From contig CATLHM010000013.1 of NCBI GenBank assembly GCA_949949005.1, positions 1 to 64,000 on the forward strand: 64,000 bases of DNA, given 5' to 3'. Shown here one piece after another: positions 61,168 to 64,000 of the stretch (the stretch's first letter is position 1; the number at the start of each line of letters is the position of its first letter). The translations under genes were made by a program, and so were the position numbers. The notes under the pieces were generated by a model. It was not told where the DNA came from. It saw only the letters and a program-made list of their open reading frames with translations, and ran no database searches. The stretch is from an uncultured Lachnospiraceae bacterium. GTDB lineage: Bacteria > Bacillota > Clostridia > Lachnospirales > Lachnospiraceae.

Positions 61168-62169
61168 CTAAGGCGTTACAATCTCTCCGCTTTTGCCGGA
61201 TTTTTGGATGGCATCAATTAGACGGATACTCATCAGCGCTTCATGCACATGTAGATAATTCTGGCTGTTTGTCTCCAATGCCTCATAAAAGAGATTGATT
61301 AATTTACTGTGGCTGGCTCCGTAGTAAAATTTTGTGCCCGGCAGCTTTGCGTCCTCGCACAGTACTGTTTTGGTTCCGTCTTCCTGAATGCGGAAAAGCG
61401 TATTGTCCATGATCAGGAAGGATGCCTTTTCAAGCTGGACAGAGAGCTGCACGCTTTCATTGGTATAATTGGCGATCGTGGCAAGGAACATTCCCCGGGC
61501 GCCGTTTGCAAAAGTCAGGGCTGCGGCTACCGTGTCCTCCACCTCAATGCCGTAGTCAAGAAGCTGTGCTACGGATGCCTTTAATTGCTTGATTTCTCCG
61601 CCTAAATGGTACATCAGATCCAGAGTATGTACTGCCTGGTTGATCATGCATCCGCCGCCGGCAGTGTCCCATTTGCCCCTCCAGGGCTGTACCTCATAAT
61701 ATTCTTTTTCGCGGTACCAGGGAACCGTCCCGCGGATGCCGGTAACGGCTCCAAACTCGCCGCCCTCGATCAGGGCCTTTAACATCTCTACGGACTCATT
61801 GAACCGGTTTTGGAGACAAATACCGATGTGGATATCCGGGTGGGCAGCTTCAAACTCTGCGAACTCTGCTCCCTCCGCAGCGTTTAAGGCCATTGGCTTC
61901 TCGCAGAACACATGGACGCCCATTCTGGCCGCTTCCTCGGCAACAGGCACATGGAGATAATGAGGCAGGCAGATGTGAACCACATCCGGCTTCGTCTCAA
62001 GGATCATGGTCTTGTAATCGGTATAAAAGGGGACTTTCTCAGGAGCTGCACTGCGCCTGCTCTCGTCCGTATCACAGACGGCCGCCAGAGTGATATTGGG
62101 ATTGCTTTCGATGGCGGCAAGATGGATGGAGGAAATCACACCCATTCCTATAATAGCTGCTGTTTTCAT
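61168..62169 (-). CDS. Gfo/Idh/MocA family oxidoreductase
   Basis: Protein of 333 residues from ATG 62169 (AAAGGA eight bases upstream). NAD(P)-binding AIIGMGVISSIHLAAI (Rossmann loop), EKPMALNAAEG motif and the C-terminal mixed alpha/beta substrate domain. Oxidises or reduces a hydroxyl of a sugar or cyclitol. Next gene upstream is a second family member, so the two may act in sequence, for instance oxidising different positions. A GC-rich hairpin (62189-62226) lies between them. Confidence 0.92.
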   Translation of the reverse strand: MKTAAIIGMGVISSIHLAAIESNPNITLAAVCDTDESRRSAAPEKVPFYTDYKTMILETKPDVVHICLPHYLHVPVAEEAARMGVHVFCEKPMALNAAEGAEFAEFEAAHPDIHIGICLQNRFNESVEMLKALIEGGEFGAVTGIRGTVPWYREKEYYEVQPWRGKWDTAGGGCMINQAVHTLDLMYHLGGEIKQLKASVAQLLDYGIEVEDTVAAALTFANGARGMFLATIANYTNESVQLSVQLEKASFLIMDNTLFRIQEDGTKTVLCEDAKLPGTKFYYGASHSKLINLFYEALETNSQNYLHVHEALMSIRLIDAIQKSGKSGEIVTP

Positions 62170-62188
62170 ATGGATTCCTTTCAAATGC

Positions 62189-62226
62189 TTTCGCTGACCG
62201 GGCGCGCGCCGCGCCCGGCAGCGAAA
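62189..62226 (-). repeat. Long intercistronic hairpin between the two Gfo/Idh/MocA genes
   Basis: TTTCGCTG-CCGGGCGC at 62189-62205 pairs with GCGCCCGG-CAGCGAAA at 62211-62226, one bulged A, 5-base loop. Being GC-rich and only 18 bases past the upstream stop, it would sharply affect mRNA end or decay, with the next ribosome site directly after it. Confidence 0.6.
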
Positions 62227-62243
62227 TCTTCCTGATTATTACT

Positions 62244-63437
62244 TTATCTGGTAGGGAATTTCCCTTCCCCTGCAATCTTCTTATTCAGTTCTTTCAGATA
62301 GAGATCCTCATCCACCGGAAGCTCTACTTCCCTTCCCAGCCAGGAGGAGAGCAGAATGGCATTGGCAAGGTTGACGCCGTTGATGCCGTCGCTTCCGGGA
62401 GCCAAGAGGGGAGTTTTTTCCAGAATATGCTGGGCGAAATTCTCCATTACGGTGGTGTGCTGCTTGCCCCAGCCGTCGGTGTTTTCGAAGGATTCCACGG
62501 TGAAGAGCCCGCCTCCTGCGCTGTTGCCGGAAACCAGCTTGGAAACCTCCATCATGCTCATGGTGGCGTTCATCTCGTTCTCGGATTTGTTCAGACGGTA
62601 AACGGTAGCCTTTTTGCTGTCTTCCACAACGATTTTGCCGTTGTCTAAGTCGATTTCAAGACGGTCGGTTCCGATGGGATCATGGGTACAGGTAATGAAA
62701 GTTCCCGTAGCGCCGTTTGGATATTCCGTAACAACGGTAACATCATTTTCGACAACAATGTCTCTGTGGCAGCCGTAAAGGCATTTCGCATAAACTTTGT
62801 TGGGGATTCCGCAGATCCACTGCCACAGATCAAGCTGGTGGGGAGCCTGGTTTACCAGGACGCCGCCGCCTTCTCCGCCCCAGGTTGCCCGCCAGTCGCT
62901 CTGACGATAGTAGCTGTCGGGACGCCACCAGGAGTTGATGATCCAGCTTGTACGGCGAAGCTCTCCAAGTTCTCCGGATTCCACAAGAGCCTTTACCTTC
63001 TGATATAATACGTTGGTTCTCTGGTTGAACATGATTCCGAAAGCAACGTCGGGGTGGGCTGCGGCACACTCATTCATCCGACGGACTTCCTTGGCATAAA
63101 CCCCCGCAGGTTTTTCTACCAGAACGGGCATACCGTGCTCTAAACAGTAAATGGCAATTTCCGTGTGAAAATAGTGGGGAACCGTAGTGATTACCGCATC
63201 TACGGTGCCGGAGGAGACCATTTCCTTCCAGTCGGTAAAGAAAGGATAGTCGGGATATTTTTCTTTGCACATTGCTTCTTTGGCAGGATCCGTGTCACAG
63301 AGCGCGCCCAGCGCACAGTGGGGAGGGCACTCCGGCGCAGGCATTCCGGGGAACCCGGCGCTCCCTGTCAAAAATCCGGCATAAGCGCCGCCCTGGGCGC
63401 CGATCCCGATGAGTCCGAAACGAATTTTATCAGCCAT
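62244..63437 (-). CDS. Gfo/Idh/MocA family oxidoreductase
   Basis: Protein of 397 residues from ATG 63437; AGAGGATT six bases upstream. Rossmann loop GLIGIGAQGGAYAGF, VEKPAGVYAKEV motif, and a C-terminal domain with several conserved tryptophans (SWIINSWWRPDSYYR) plus GGEGGGVLVNQAPHQLDLWQW, typical of the family. It is longer than the next gene product. Probable NAD-dependent sugar 3-dehydrogenase or inositol dehydrogenase; the operon supports carbohydrate oxidation. Confidence 0.92.
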   Translation of the reverse strand: MADKIRFGLIGIGAQGGAYAGFLTGSAGFPGMPAPECPPHCALGALCDTDPAKEAMCKEKYPDYPFFTDWKEMVSSGTVDAVITTVPHYFHTEIAIYCLEHGMPVLVEKPAGVYAKEVRRMNECAAAHPDVAFGIMFNQRTNVLYQKVKALVESGELGELRRTSWIINSWWRPDSYYRQSDWRATWGGEGGGVLVNQAPHQLDLWQWICGIPNKVYAKCLYGCHRDIVVENDVTVVTEYPNGATGTFITCTHDPIGTDRLEIDLDNGKIVVEDSKKATVYRLNKSENEMNATMSMMEVSKLVSGNSAGGGLFTVESFENTDGWGKQHTTVMENFAQHILEKTPLLAPGSDGINGVNLANAILLSSWLGREVELPVDEDLYLKELNKKIAGEGKFPTR

Positions 63438-63650
63438 AATAATCCTCTTTTCTGCGCCTCTTATGTAAGAACCTGTCCGTCCTTTAAAATCCTGCCCGCA
63501 GCAACAGAGGGCGCGTAAGTCCCACAAAGGCCGCTGCTTTTGAGGCTTATTGTAAAAGTGCGGATTCCCAACCGGTGCAGGGCGCAGGCACTGGCCGGGA
63601 AAGCCCAGGTTTTTTCTGTTCACAGCCTCTAGGGGCCGCCCGGAGTGACA

Positions 63651-64000
63651 TTAAATAGTTTCCAGAATATCACACAAGGCACGGTACTGCATGGTATATC
63701 CCTCCGCGCCATCCTTGGCCTTATTGGCCTTGATGATATTTTCGGCGGCAGTGGTCTCCAGGGAGGAGAGAGAGTCGAAGAGTACCAGGTGAGGCTCTAA
63801 GGTAAGGAAGCCCTCGTAGCCTTCGTCCCTGATGGCTCTTGTGAGCAGCTCTTTAATCTTTCCTTCCCCGGTTCCGCAGACCACGTTTTCGTTGTCCGTG
63901 GAGAGGGCATCCTTGATATGGATGTAGACCACATACTCATGCAAGAGCTCCCAGCATTTTTCCGTGTCCTCGCCGCACTGCACGAAGTTGGCAAAGTCAA
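63651..64000 (-). CDS. Sugar phosphate isomerase/epimerase, TIM barrel (C-terminal part)
   Basis: Partial: the N-terminus lies beyond the right edge. The visible 115 residues include YVVYIHIKDAL (metal-ligand His), GTGEGKIKELL and FLTLEPHL, the last strands of the xylose isomerase-like barrel. It is the first visible gene of the operon continuing with two Gfo/Idh/MocA genes and a second barrel protein (60177). The stop is at 63651-63653. Same fold as the protein at 60177 but not a copy. Confidence 0.85.
   Translation of the reverse strand, partial: DFANFVQCGEDTEKCWELLHEYVVYIHIKDALSTDNENVVCGTGEGKIKELLTRAIRDEGYEGFLTLEPHLVLFDSLSSLETTAAENIIKANKAKDGAEGYTMQYRALCDILETI

Overview
The window looks like one contiguous piece of a Gram-positive anaerobic gut Clostridium, most likely a Lachnospiraceae member. 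This rests on the mix of genes (2-oxoacid:ferredoxin oxidoreductase IorAB, BceRS/BceAB-type peptide-antibiotic systems, Rpn-type nuclease, GH129/GH31 enzymes, BioY with a BirA operator), strong AGGAGG-type ribosome sites and sigma-A-like promoters. No rRNA, tRNA, CRISPR array, phage or plasmid replication gene was seen.

Layout. 1-5.2 kb: a DUF1848 protein, an orphan RelB/DinJ antitoxin, a histidine phosphatase gene enclosed by terminal inverted repeats and a 6-bp direct repeat, a decayed YdcF gene, an ABC exporter with a possible leader peptide, and an O6-methylguanine-DNA methyltransferase. 5.3-14.5 kb: a chemoreceptor, then an AraC regulator divergent from a two-gene operon of a GH129-like and a multidomain GH31 enzyme, probably for alpha-GalNAc-containing glycans. 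14.5-16.9 kb: a low-density stretch of gene remnants, including a protease fragment and a DUF1016 gene that has lost its nuclease domain. 16.9-25.7 kb: two consecutive two-component-system/ABC-transporter modules (BcrAB-like, then BceRS-BceAB-like with a HicB antitoxin inside it). 25.9-31.4 kb: LysR, flavodoxin remnant, broken MATE pump with an intact MarR regulator, DUF3737 protein, cyclophilin-like lipoprotein and a HicB remnant.

31.4-40 kb: gamma-carbonic anhydrase, divergent from a seven-gene operon (PaaI-like thioesterase, acyl-CoA ligase, Na+/solute symporter, IorA, IorB, PaaK-like aryl-acetate CoA ligase, ACT protein). Together these genes could take up, activate and interconvert aryl-acetates and aryl-pyruvates, linking them to ferredoxin. 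40-46.5 kb: a second chemoreceptor, the biotin operon bioY-bioB-bioD-bioA under a BirA-like operator and lacking bioF, and a convergent Cu/Zn-SOD-like gene. 46.7-54.7 kb: two more two-component systems, a complete BrnT/BrnA toxin-antitoxin pair and an ABC-2 transporter.

54.7-64 kb: an unrecognised protein that opens with the GGADGPTSIF motif of Na+-decarboxylase beta subunits, an Rpn-like nuclease, an AraC-type regulator translationally coupled to a ClpP paralogue, a TetR/MFS efflux pair with a near-ideal promoter/operator, and a minus-strand operon of TIM-barrel isomerases and Gfo/Idh/MocA oxidoreductases running off the right edge. The window has at least six signal-transduction/drug-response modules and six broken genes or gene scars, as expected of an accessory region under continual gain and loss.
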